Positions 25,712 to 33,348 of a DNA stretch of 64,000 bases are shown in pieces. Both the position numbers and the translations under genes were made by a program. The DNA lies in NCBI RefSeq assembly GCF_042653925.1, contig NZ_JBHSFQ010000010.1, forward strand, positions 1-64,000. Direction: 5' to 3'. The notes under the pieces were generated by a model. That model was not told where the DNA came from. It saw only the letters and a program-made list of their open reading frames with translations, and ran no database searches. The first letter of the stretch is position 1; every line of letters starts with the position of its first letter. This DNA comes from Nocardiopsis_B mangrovi. GTDB taxonomy: Bacteria > Actinomycetota > Actinomycetes > Streptosporangiales > Streptosporangiaceae.

Positions 25712-26698
25712 TTACGCGCTGTGCGCGAATCCGCTGGTCGTGTGGGGTGTCGCGGACGATGTCGCGTACATCACGTCGGTGGCGAACACCCGGAACCCCA
25801 GCGACTCGTAGAGCCGCACCGCGGCGCGGTTCTCCGCGTCGGTGTAGAGCAGCACCCACGGTAGCCCGCGGTCGCGCAGATACCGCAGGCCGGTGGCGGT
25901 GAGGGCCCTCCCCAGCCCGGTCCCCTGCCAGGCCGGGTCCACCCCGACCACGTAGACCTCGCCGACCGGGACGTCGGCCAGCCCGGCTCCGTCGGCGTGC
26001 ACCTTGGTCCAGTGGAACCCCGCCAGCGCGCCCGTGGCGGTGTCCTCGGCCAGGAAGAACCCCTCGGGGTCGAACCACTCCTCGGCCTCGCGCTCCAAGA
26101 GGTCGGCGCGGGTCAGCGTGCCCTGCTCGGGGTGGTCGGCGAAGGCCGCGCCGTTGACCCGCAGCCAGGCGTCCTCGTCGGCGCCGGGGACGAACGCGCG
26201 CACCCGCACCCGGTCGCGCACCTCGGGGCGCAGCTCCGGCTCCGGGAGCGGGGCGGGCGCGTCGCCGTCGAGCCGGAGCCGCATCTTGAACAGTCCGCGC
26301 ACCTGTTCCCAGCCGGCCGAACGGGCCAGCGCCACGGCGCCGTCCAGGCGCCCGTGCGCCCACACCCGCAGCCCCGCGCGGGAGGCGTCGGCGGCCAGCG
26401 AGTCGAGCAGCGCCGCGCCGTGGCCGCGCCGGCGCCGGCCGGGCGCCACGACCAGCTCGCCGGAGTCGGGCTCGCCGGCGGCGCGCTGGGCGAAGGCGAA
26501 CCCCGCGGGCCGGGCGCCGGGTTCGTCGTACAGCAGGTGGAAGCGGGCCGAGCCGTCGGCGGCGCCGTGCCGCACGCGCAGCAGCGTCTGCTCCGACAGC
26601 GGAGCGACGCCGTCGTGCCGCTGCGCCTCCTCGGCCAGCGCGGCCACCCCGTCCGCCTCGTGCTCGTCCAGCCGTTCGGTGATACGCACGTTGTCCAT
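25712..26698 (-). CDS. mshD: Mycothiol synthase
   Basis: Last step of mycothiol synthesis: acetyl-CoA-dependent acetylation of Cys-GlcN-Ins. 328 residues with two tandem GNAT domains. The N-terminal one has a degenerate acetyl-CoA loop (VVAPGRRRRGHGAALL), the C-terminal one the active-looking loop VGVDPAWQGTGLGRAL followed by LYTDAENRAAVRLYESLGF. GEVYVVGV before the loop is typical. ATG start. Mycothiol is confined to actinobacteria, and the 3' end of mshA closes this window. Confidence 0.95.
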   Translation of the reverse strand: MDNVRITERLDEHEADGVAALAEEAQRHDGVAPLSEQTLLRVRHGAADGSARFHLLYDEPGARPAGFAFAQRAAGEPDSGELVVAPGRRRRGHGAALLDSLAADASRAGLRVWAHGRLDGAVALARSAGWEQVRGLFKMRLRLDGDAPAPLPEPELRPEVRDRVRVRAFVPGADEDAWLRVNGAAFADHPEQGTLTRADLLEREAEEWFDPEGFFLAEDTATGALAGFHWTKVHADGAGLADVPVGEVYVVGVDPAWQGTGLGRALTATGLRYLRDRGLPWVLLYTDAENRAAVRLYESLGFRVFATDVMYATSSATPHTTSGFAHSA

Positions 26699-26750
26699 GG
26701 GACGACCCTAGTTCCCGAGGTGGCGGCGGGTCCGCCCGGCGCGGGATCGG

Positions 26751-27761
26751 TCAGCTCCTGCGGCGGCGGCCCTTGTACGCGCCGCCGATGCGCACCCGGC
26801 GGGTGGGCGACAGCGGGGCGGTGAGCAGCAGCAGGAGGAGCAGGAACAGCAGCAGCACAGCCGGGGTGACCGCGGACGAGGCGGCCGGTTCGCTCGCCGC
26901 CGCCGCGGAGGTGTCGCCGTCGCCGCCGTCGCCGGGCTCCACGGTGGGCAGGTCGGCGAGGTCGCCGTCGCCGAGGCCGGGGCCGCCCGGGTCGATCGGC
27001 GGCAGCTCCGGGGCGTCCGTGGGCAGCTCCGGGCGGTCGCGGTCGTCGGCGTCGCGGTCGGCGGGGCCGCTGGTGGTCACCGGGCTGTGCGGGGGAGCGG
27101 GCCGGCTCGCCGTGGCAGTGGAGGAGGGCCGGTCGTCCTCGGGTGGGGACGTCGGGGCGGAGGAAGTCGGAGAAGACGGGGGGTCGGAGGGCTCTTCCTC
27201 CTCGGGGGGCGTAGTCGACGGTGGCGGCGATGACGGAGGCGGCGAGGTGGGGTCGGGAGACGGCGCGGTCGGCTCGACGGTCACCCGCACCGGTGCGGTC
27301 TGCACCGTGACGGCGTCGTCCTTGACGGCGGCGCAGTCGGTGCCCTCCGGCGCCGGGGCGTAGTCGACGGTGGCGGTGACGTCGACGGTCTCCTCGGGCT
27401 CCCCTGTGACCGCGGCGGACGCCGGAGAGGAGTCGGTGGCTTGATCGTCGGAGACGAAGTCGTGCACCTCGAACCCGTTGTCGACACCGGGCGTGAAGAG
27501 GCAGAACCGCCCGCCGTCCGCGGGCTCGCCGTTCACCGCCAGCGTGAGGGTGGCGGTCTCCTCGGCCTTGATGTCGGTCTCGTGGCCGATGAGGGTCACG
27601 GTCGGTGCGGTGTCATCGGGGGCGGGCGCCGCCCATGCGGGGGCGCCGAACGCGACGAGGGTCGAGCCGATGAACAGGGTGCCGAGGGGGATCGCGGCGA
27701 TGCGGTGCAAGGGCAGGCGCGGGCGGGCAGCGCCGGAGGACTCCGTGCCGCTCTGCTGCAT
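26751..27761 (-). CDS. Secreted Pro/Ser/Thr-rich cell-surface protein
   Basis: 336 residues, unrecognised. An N-terminal signal peptide ends at PAWAAPAPD. An Ig-like beta-sandwich follows (DTAPTVTLIGHETDIKAEE to about residue 155), with two Cys (RFCLF, TDCAAV) that could pair. Next is a long spacer rich in Pro, Ser, Thr, Glu and Asp (about 155-290), then a C-terminal membrane helix of mostly Leu and a basic tail (RRVRIGGAYKGRRRRS). This is the layout of a wall-spanning anchored protein; there is no LPXTG. GAGGAGG precedes the ATG. Function unknown. Confidence 0.72.
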   Translation of the reverse strand: MQQSGTESSGAARPRLPLHRIAAIPLGTLFIGSTLVAFGAPAWAAPAPDDTAPTVTLIGHETDIKAEETATLTLAVNGEPADGGRFCLFTPGVDNGFEVHDFVSDDQATDSSPASAAVTGEPEETVDVTATVDYAPAPEGTDCAAVKDDAVTVQTAPVRVTVEPTAPSPDPTSPPPSSPPPSTTPPEEEEPSDPPSSPTSSAPTSPPEDDRPSSTATASRPAPPHSPVTTSGPADRDADDRDRPELPTDAPELPPIDPGGPGLGDGDLADLPTVEPGDGGDGDTSAAAASEPAASSAVTPAVLLLFLLLLLLLTAPLSPTRRVRIGGAYKGRRRRS

Positions 27762-27903
27762 GGGTGTGGCCTCCTCGGTCGGTCACTCTCCATGGCCGCG
27801 CGGCGGATGACCGGTGGATCGGGCGGTCACCTCGCCGACAGTGCGCCATCCTAATCGGTGCGTTCCGATATTCCGAGACCCATTCGGGCCCCGGGGCCGA
27901 TCC

Positions 27904-27953
27904 CGGCCGCCCGCGGGCGGCCGACGGGGCCGGGCCCGCGGAACGGGGCCCGG
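27904..27953. terminator. Double hairpin downstream of glnR
   Basis: Two stems: a perfect 20-base palindrome at 27904-27923, and CCGGGCCC / GGGCCCGG with an 8-base loop at 27930-27953. The second lies nine bases past the glnR stop. Confidence 0.65.
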
Positions 27954-27961
27954 CCCGGATA

Positions 27962-28729
27962 TCAGTTGACGACCGGTGCCGGGTGCGGCACCGCGGACGC
28001 CTCGTGCTCTCCCTCGGCGGCGGTGTCGCCGGCCTTGGCCACCGGGTCCGGAACGAACCGGTAGCCGACGTTGCGCACCGTGCCGATCAGCGACTCGTGC
28101 TCGCTGCCGAGCTTGGCGCGCAGCCGCCGCACGTGGACGTCGATCGTGCGGGTGCCGCCGAAGTAGTCGTACCCCCACACCTCCTGGAGCAGCTGGGCCC
28201 GGGTGAACACTCTGCCCGGGTGCTGCGCCAGGAACTTGAGCAGCTCGAACTCCTTGAAGGTGAGGTCGAGGATCCTGCCGCGCAGCCGCGCGATATAGGT
28301 GGCCTCGTCGATGACGAGGTCGCCCCGGCGGATCTCGTCGGGGTCGTCGGCAGCGGCGTCGGCCTGTCCGATGGCCAGCCGCAGCCGCGCCTCGACCTCA
28401 GCGGGACCCGCCGAGGTCAGCAGGAAGTCGTCGACCTGCCAATCCGGTGTGAGAGCGGCCACCCCGCCCTCGGTCAGGATCGCGATCAAAGGGCAGTCGA
28501 GCCCGGTGGTGTCGAGTAGGCGGCAGAAGTTGCGTACCGCGGCCAGATCGGTGCGCGCGTCGACCAGAATGGCGTCCACGGGCGCTGTCGCGGTGCGGTC
28601 GCCGCCCGAAGCGAGCAGCGCACCGGCCTCCGCGGGCGCGACCCGCACCGAGTGCAGAAGCAGTCCGAGGGCGGGCAGCACGTGGTCCGACGGTTCGTTG
28701 GAGTTCGTCAGTAGCAGCAGATGGCTCAT
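27962..28729 (-). CDS. glnR: GlnR-type nitrogen response regulator
   Basis: OmpR-family orphan regulator of nitrogen assimilation, about 255 residues. The atypical receiver domain (LTNSNEPSDHVLPALGLLLH, with Asp about 57 in LVDAR) matches Streptomyces GlnR closely. The C-terminal winged helix is nearly invariant: LDLTFKEFELLKFLAQHPG, AQLLQEVWGYDYFGG, IDVHVRRLRAKLG and VRNVGYRF. No sensor kinase is nearby, as expected for GlnR. The ATG gives MSHLLLLTNS and follows GGGAAG. Divergent from a MoaD-like gene. Confidence 0.94.
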   Translation of the reverse strand: MSHLLLLTNSNEPSDHVLPALGLLLHSVRVAPAEAGALLASGGDRTATAPVDAILVDARTDLAAVRNFCRLLDTTGLDCPLIAILTEGGVAALTPDWQVDDFLLTSAGPAEVEARLRLAIGQADAAADDPDEIRRGDLVIDEATYIARLRGRILDLTFKEFELLKFLAQHPGRVFTRAQLLQEVWGYDYFGGTRTIDVHVRRLRAKLGSEHESLIGTVRNVGYRFVPDPVAKAGDTAAEGEHEASAVPHPAPVVN

Positions 28730-28837
28730 GCGTTTCTTCCCGTCACCCCGCATGTCGCGGTCGAACGAAGGCGCCATTGCCCCCGGTGGAGAATATTTCG
28801 AGTACGTGCCTCCGACGTGTCCAAGGATAAACAATCG

Positions 28838-29098
28838 ATGGCGAACGGAACCATCAGGTACTGGGCGGCGGCCAAGGAAGCCGCCGGTACCGGCGAAGAA
28901 CAGGTCGAGGGAAGCACCCTCGCTGACGTGCTGGAATCCGTGCTGGCTCGGCGATCCGGCGATGACCGGCTCGCGCGGGTGCTGGCCCGGTCGTCGTTTC
29001 TGATCGATGACCGGCCGGTCGGGACACGCCCGCATTCGGGCGTGGAATTCACCGACGGGTGCACCGTCGAAGTACTCCCGCCGTTCGCCGGCGGGTGA
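28838..29098 (+). CDS. MoaD/ThiS-family sulfur carrier protein
   Basis: 86 residues, ubiquitin-like fold, ending in the Gly-Gly tail (PPFAGG) that is thiocarboxylated to carry sulfur, for molybdopterin or a related pathway. ATIRYWAAAKEAAG-like start and VEVLPPFAGG end are diagnostic. AAGGA lies just upstream of the ATG. No other molybdopterin gene is in the window, so its partner E1 enzyme must be elsewhere. Its place beside glnR is also seen in Streptomyces. Confidence 0.88.
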   Translation: MANGTIRYWAAAKEAAGTGEEQVEGSTLADVLESVLARRSGDDRLARVLARSSFLIDDRPVGTRPHSGVEFTDGCTVEVLPPFAGG

Positions 29099-29176
29099 GA
29101 GCCGGGAGGACCCGGCGGCGCTCGGTGAGCGGCGGCGGGGCGGAGCAGGGCGAGTGCGCGGAGAACGGAGGCGGGC

Positions 29177-29533
29177 ATGTGGCTGAACCGGCGCAACGCG
29201 GTGTGGGCGCCGCGACGCGCGGCGGCAGGCGGTGCGCGGGCGGAACGGGCGGAGGCGGACGGCGTGGACGGTGAGGGGCGCGCCGGGCGGCACGGGACCA
29301 GGATCACGATGCTCGGCAAGCCGGGCTGCCACCTGTGCGACGACGCGCTCGCGGTGATCGAGCGCGTGGCCGCCGACCTGGGGGTCGGCCATGAGGTGCG
29401 CGACATCACGCAGGCGTCCGCCGAGGAGCGCGACGAGTACTGGGACAAGATCCCGGTGACGTTCGTCGACGGCGAGCGGCACGACTTCTGGCGGGTCAGC
29501 GAGGAGCGGCTGCGCGCGGCCCTAGGGGCGTAG
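29177..29533 (+). CDS. Glutaredoxin-like protein (DUF836)
   Basis: 118 residues, thioredoxin fold with the redox pair in KPGCHLCDDA (Cys 51 and 54), then IPVTFVDGERHDFWRV where the cis-Pro (IPV) is seen. The first 40 residues are a basic/acidic low-complexity head; GGAGG before the ATG supports this start. Probably a cytoplasmic thiol reductase, perhaps using mycothiol; that is inference. It lies upstream of the NADH sensor gene rex, as in other actinomycetes. Confidence 0.85.
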   Translation: MWLNRRNAVWAPRRAAAGGARAERAEADGVDGEGRAGRHGTRITMLGKPGCHLCDDALAVIERVAADLGVGHEVRDITQASAEERDEYWDKIPVTFVDGERHDFWRVSEERLRAALGA

Positions 29534-29800
29534 ATCCCCGACGCCGGAACAGGCGCGGTCCCATCGCCGGCACCGGCCCCGCGGACCCCACCGGGCACGC
29601 GCGGCACGGCCCCGCGGTCACCGTGGCCCCCCGCCATCGGCCCCGGGGCGAGGGGCCCGCGCCGCGCGTGCCCGGTGTCCGCCCGCCCCCTGAGGGCGGC
29701 GGAGAACCGCTGCCCGCCGGCGCCGCCGGAGGCCGGCCGGGGGGCGCGAGCGCGCCCGAGGAGCCGCCGCGCGGCGGGTTCCCCCTTCGGCCACCCCACT

Positions 29801-29829
29801 TTGTGCGTGCTTTCACAAGGGCGTAACCT
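29801..29829 (+). promoter_or_regulatory. Rex operator overlapping promoter P1
   Basis: TTGTGCGTGCTTTCACAA (29801-29818) fits the 18-bp Rex consensus TTGTGAA-N4-TTCACAA in the outer bases. The same DNA provides a -35 (TTGTGC, 29801) followed after 17 bases by a -10 (TAACCT, 29824). Rex bound here would cover its own promoter: autoregulation relieved when NADH rises. Confidence 0.75.
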
Positions 29830-29857
29830 AAGGTCCGAATCCCTCCCGGCCGGGGTC

Positions 29858-29886
29858 TTGACAGGTGGGAAGCGAGCCCTTAGGGA
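29858..29886 (+). promoter_or_regulatory. Promoter P2 of rex-hem operon
   Basis: A consensus -35 TTGACA (29858-29863), 17 bases, then TAGGGA (29881-29886). Transcription would start at about 29893, 60 bases before the rex GTG, and would escape the Rex operator. Confidence 0.6.
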
Positions 29887-29952
29887 GCATCGGACCCGAG
29901 TCGGCCCGGACGACGACCACGCACCGCCGATCCCGCCCAGGAGCGTACGCCT

Positions 29953-30651
29953 GTGATCCCCCGTACACCACGGCCCCGCGAGAGGGGAATCCCGGAGGCG
30001 ACGGTCGCCCGGCTCCCGGTGTATCTGCGCGCGCTCCAGGCACTCAACGAGCGGGGCACGCCCACGGTGTCGTCGGAGGACCTCGCCTCGGTCGCCGGCG
30101 TCAACTCCGCCAAACTGCGCAAGGACCTCTCGCACCTCGGCTCGTACGGAACCCGCGGGGTCGGCTACGACGTCGACTACCTGATCTACCAGATCTCCCG
30201 TGAACTTGGTCTCACCCAGGACTGGTCGGTGGCCATCGTCGGAATCGGCAACCTGGGCCGCGCGCTGGCCAACTACGGGGGCTTCGGCACCCGCGGATTC
30301 CGCATCGCGGCCCTGCTGGACGCCGACGCGTCGGTCGTCGGCGACAAGGTGGCGGGGCTGTCGGTGGGGCATATCGACAGCCTGGAGGCGGTTGTCGGCG
30401 ACGAGGCGGTGTCGATCGGCGTCATCGCCACGCCGGCGGCCGCCGCGCAGGGGGTGTGCGACCGCTTCGTCGAGGCGGGCGTCACCAGTGTGCTGAATTT
30501 CGCGCCGGTGGTGCTCAATGTGCCACCGGGCGTCGATGTGCGTAAGGTCGATTTGTCGATCGAACTCCAGATTCTCGCGTTCCACGAGCAGCGGAAGTCC
30601 GATGGGCACGCCGGCCCCGAGTTGGCCGGGCGGGCGGAGGACCCGGCATGA
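29953..30651 (+). CDS. rex: Redox-sensing repressor Rex
   Basis: NAD+/NADH-sensing repressor, 232 residues. N-terminal winged helix (TVARLPVYLRALQAL, DLASVAGVNSAKLRKDLS, SYGTRGVGY), then a Rossmann domain with VGIGNLGRAL (GxGxxG at about 97-102) and FNIA-like NFAPVVLNVPPGVDVRKVDLS. GTG start. First gene of rex-hemA-hemC-hemD-hemB, so respiratory redox state is linked to tetrapyrrole supply, as in Streptomyces. Confidence 0.97.
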   Translation: MIPRTPRPRERGIPEATVARLPVYLRALQALNERGTPTVSSEDLASVAGVNSAKLRKDLSHLGSYGTRGVGYDVDYLIYQISRELGLTQDWSVAIVGIGNLGRALANYGGFGTRGFRIAALLDADASVVGDKVAGLSVGHIDSLEAVVGDEAVSIGVIATPAAAAQGVCDRFVEAGVTSVLNFAPVVLNVPPGVDVRKVDLSIELQILAFHEQRKSDGHAGPELAGRAEDPA

Positions 30652-30757
30652 CCCGCCGCCGGAGCCCCGCCGGCCGGGTGCGCCGCAGGTGCGCGGTCCC
30701 GGCGGTAGCAGCGCAAGAGGTACGGAACCCCGCGATTCCGCCCGCATTGGAGTGCAG

Positions 30758-32272
30758 ATGAGTGTCCTCGCCGTCGGTCTGAGCCACCGCAGCTCGCCCG
30801 TGGCGCTTCTGGAGAGGGTCGCCCTCGACGGGCGGACCCGCCTGGAGGTCATGTCCGAGATGGCGCAGGCGCCGTCGGTCAACGAGGTGCTGATGGTCTC
30901 CACGTGCAACCGCACCGAGATCTACGCCGACGTCGACAAGTTCCACCCCGCTGTGGCCGCGATCACCGAGCTGCTCTCCTGGCGCACCGGCGTCGCCCTC
31001 AGCGAGCTGTCGCAGCACGCGTACGTGCACTACGAGGAGCGCGCGGTCCAGCACCTGTTCTCCGTCACCTGCGGACTCGACTCCATGGTCGTCGGCGAGG
31101 GCCAGATCCTCGGCCAGGTGCGCAACGCCCTCAAGGACGCCCAGGCCGGCGGTTCGCTCGGCCGGGTCCTCAACGACCTGGGGCAGCGCGCCCTGCGCGT
31201 GGGCAAGCGCGCCCACACCGAGACCCACCTCGACCACGCCGGCGCCGACATGGTGGGCCTGGGCCTGGCGGTCGCCGGCACCCGGCTGGAGCGCGCCCGC
31301 GCGGACAACGGGCCGCGCGCGGCCGCCGCCCCCGGCGCCGCCGCGGCACCCGCCGACTGCCCGGTCACCGGCGGCACGGCCGGCCCGGCGGCCGACGTGG
31401 CCGCCGCCGTGCCCGAGCCGCAGTCCCTGACCGGCCTGCGCGTCCTGGTCCTCGGCGCCGGTTCGATGAGCGCGCTGGCCGCCAACACCGTCGCGCGCCA
31501 GGGCGCCGGATCGGTCATCGTCGCCAACCGCACCTTCGACCGCGCCGCCCGCCTGGCCGAGTGCCTGACCGAGGCCTACGAGCCCATCCGCAGCCGGGCC
31601 ATCCCCGTCGACGACGCCCCGGTCGTGCTGCCGGAGGTCGACCTGGTCATCTCGTGCACCGGGGCGCAGGGGCTCGTCCTCACCCGCGACCAGGTCCTCG
31701 GCGCCGTGGGCGCCGACCGCCGCCGCCCGCTGGTCTTCCTCGACCTCGCGCTGCCCCGCGACATCGACCCGGCCGTGCGGGAGCTGCCCGGCGTGCACCT
31801 GGTCGACATCGAGGACCTGCGGCAGGCCGCCGCGGAGGGCGCCGACGACACGCCGGGACGCGCCGGGGCCATCTCCGTCGTGCGCGGGATCGTCGACGAA
31901 GAGGTCGCCGAATACGGCGCGGTGCGCCGCGCCGAGCAGGTCGCGCCGACCGTCGTGGCGCTGCGCAGCAAGGCCCGCACGGTGGTCGACACCGAGTTGC
32001 AGCGGCTGAACGGCCGGCTGCCCGACCTCGACGACAAGACCCGCGGCGAGGTCACCCACGCCATGCGGCGCGTCGTCGACAAGCTGCTGCACCAGCCCAC
32101 CGTCCGGGTGAAGGAGCTGGCCGCCCGTCCCGACGGCGGCTCCTACGAAGCCGCCCTGCGCGAGCTCTTCGACCTCGACCCGGCCTCCCCCGAGGCCGTC
32201 ACCCGCGCCGAAACCGTCCAGCCGCCGGCGCCGCTCGACCGTACGGGCGGCCTCCAGGAGAACCGCCCATGA
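30758..32272 (+). CDS. hemA: Glutamyl-tRNA reductase
   Basis: Reduces glutamyl-tRNA(Glu) to glutamate-1-semialdehyde with NADPH; first step of C5 haem synthesis. 504 residues, longer than usual because of an Ala/Pro-rich insert at about 187-225 between the catalytic and NADPH domains. Catalytic Cys50 in VSTCNRTEIY; GLDSMVVGEGQILGQV; NADPH loop LGAGSMSALAA; C-terminal dimerisation helix. ATG with GGAG upstream. It overlaps hemC by four bases (ATGA). Confidence 0.96.
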   Translation: MSVLAVGLSHRSSPVALLERVALDGRTRLEVMSEMAQAPSVNEVLMVSTCNRTEIYADVDKFHPAVAAITELLSWRTGVALSELSQHAYVHYEERAVQHLFSVTCGLDSMVVGEGQILGQVRNALKDAQAGGSLGRVLNDLGQRALRVGKRAHTETHLDHAGADMVGLGLAVAGTRLERARADNGPRAAAAPGAAAAPADCPVTGGTAGPAADVAAAVPEPQSLTGLRVLVLGAGSMSALAANTVARQGAGSVIVANRTFDRAARLAECLTEAYEPIRSRAIPVDDAPVVLPEVDLVISCTGAQGLVLTRDQVLGAVGADRRRPLVFLDLALPRDIDPAVRELPGVHLVDIEDLRQAAAEGADDTPGRAGAISVVRGIVDEEVAEYGAVRRAEQVAPTVVALRSKARTVVDTELQRLNGRLPDLDDKTRGEVTHAMRRVVDKLLHQPTVRVKELAARPDGGSYEAALRELFDLDPASPEAVTRAETVQPPAPLDRTGGLQENRP

Positions 32273-33243
32273 CCACCGACGCACCGGCGCGGCTCGGTAC
32301 CCGCCGCAGCACCATGGCCACCACCCAGTCGCGGATGGTGGCCGACCTCATCACCGCCCGCACCGGGGTGCCGATCGAGCTGGAGCTGATCACCAGCTTC
32401 GGCGACGTGACCAAGGCGCACCTCACCCAGCTCGGCGGCACCGGCGTGTTCGTCACCGCGCTGCGCGACGAGCTCACCGCGGGGACCGTCGACTTCGCGG
32501 TGCACTCGCTGAAGGACCTGCCCACGGCCCCGGCCGACGGCCTCGTCCTCGCCGCCATCCCCGAGCGCGACGACCCGCGCGACGCCCTGTGCGCCCGCGA
32601 CGGCCTGAAGTTCGCCGACCTGCCCGCGGGAGCGACCGTGGGCACCGGGTCGCCGCGCCGGGTCGCCCAGCTGGCCGCGCTGCGCCCCGACCTCTCCTTC
32701 GTTCCCATCCGCGGCAACGCCGAGACCCGGCTGGGCAAGGTGACCTCCGGCGAACTCGACGCCGTGGTGCTCGCCTACGCCGGACTGGTCCGGGTGGGCC
32801 GGATCGACGACGTCACCGATGTGTTCGAGCCCGAGCAGGTGCTGCCCGCCCCCGGCCAGGGGGCGCTGGCGGTCGAGTGCCGCGGCGAGCGCGCGGCGGC
32901 CGACCTCGGCTACCTGTCCGAGGTCGACCACGCCGCCACCCGCGTGGCGGTCACCGCCGAGCGGACCGTCCTGGCCGAGCTGGAGGCCGGCTGCGCCGCC
33001 CCCGTGGGGGCCCACGCCCAGCCGACGGCCGACGGCCGGCTGATGCTGCGCGCCGCCGTGGTCGCCACCGACGGCACCGCCGCGGTGCGCCGGGCGCGCG
33101 CGGTCGCCATCGACCCGGACGGGCCCGGCGCCACCGCCGCAGCGGAGGAGCTGGGCCGGGAGCTGGCACGCGAGATGATCGCCGCGGGCGCCGGCCGGAT
33201 CGTGGCCGCGGCCGCCGCGGAGGCGCGGGGCACGCGGCCGTGA
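32269..33243 (+). CDS. hemC: Porphobilinogen deaminase
   Basis: Polymerises four porphobilinogens to hydroxymethylbilane. 324 residues. The dipyrromethane cofactor is attached at Cys242 in LEAGCAAPVGAHA. TRRSTMATTQSRMVAD at the start, DFAVHSLKDLPT, GTGSPRRVAQL, IRGNAETRL and PAPGQGALAVECR are all family blocks. Translationally coupled to hemA; hemD follows after about 105 bases. Confidence 0.97.
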   Translation: MTTDAPARLGTRRSTMATTQSRMVADLITARTGVPIELELITSFGDVTKAHLTQLGGTGVFVTALRDELTAGTVDFAVHSLKDLPTAPADGLVLAAIPERDDPRDALCARDGLKFADLPAGATVGTGSPRRVAQLAALRPDLSFVPIRGNAETRLGKVTSGELDAVVLAYAGLVRVGRIDDVTDVFEPEQVLPAPGQGALAVECRGERAAADLGYLSEVDHAATRVAVTAERTVLAELEAGCAAPVGAHAQPTADGRLMLRAAVVATDGTAAVRRARAVAIDPDGPGATAAAEELGRELAREMIAAGAGRIVAAAAAEARGTRP

Positions 33244-33348
33244 GCCGGACCGCCGCGGGCGCGGCGGCCGGGCGGGGGGAGCGGCGTCCCGCCATGATCG
33301 GACAGGGACGGGGACGCCGGAGCAGAGGAACCAAGGAGCGAGCGCACA

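Larger units (their letters stand above)
29534..29952. other. Regulatory region upstream of rex
   Basis: No gene. The first 250 bases are featureless GC-rich sequence; the rest holds the Rex operator and two promoters listed separately. Confidence 0.7.
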
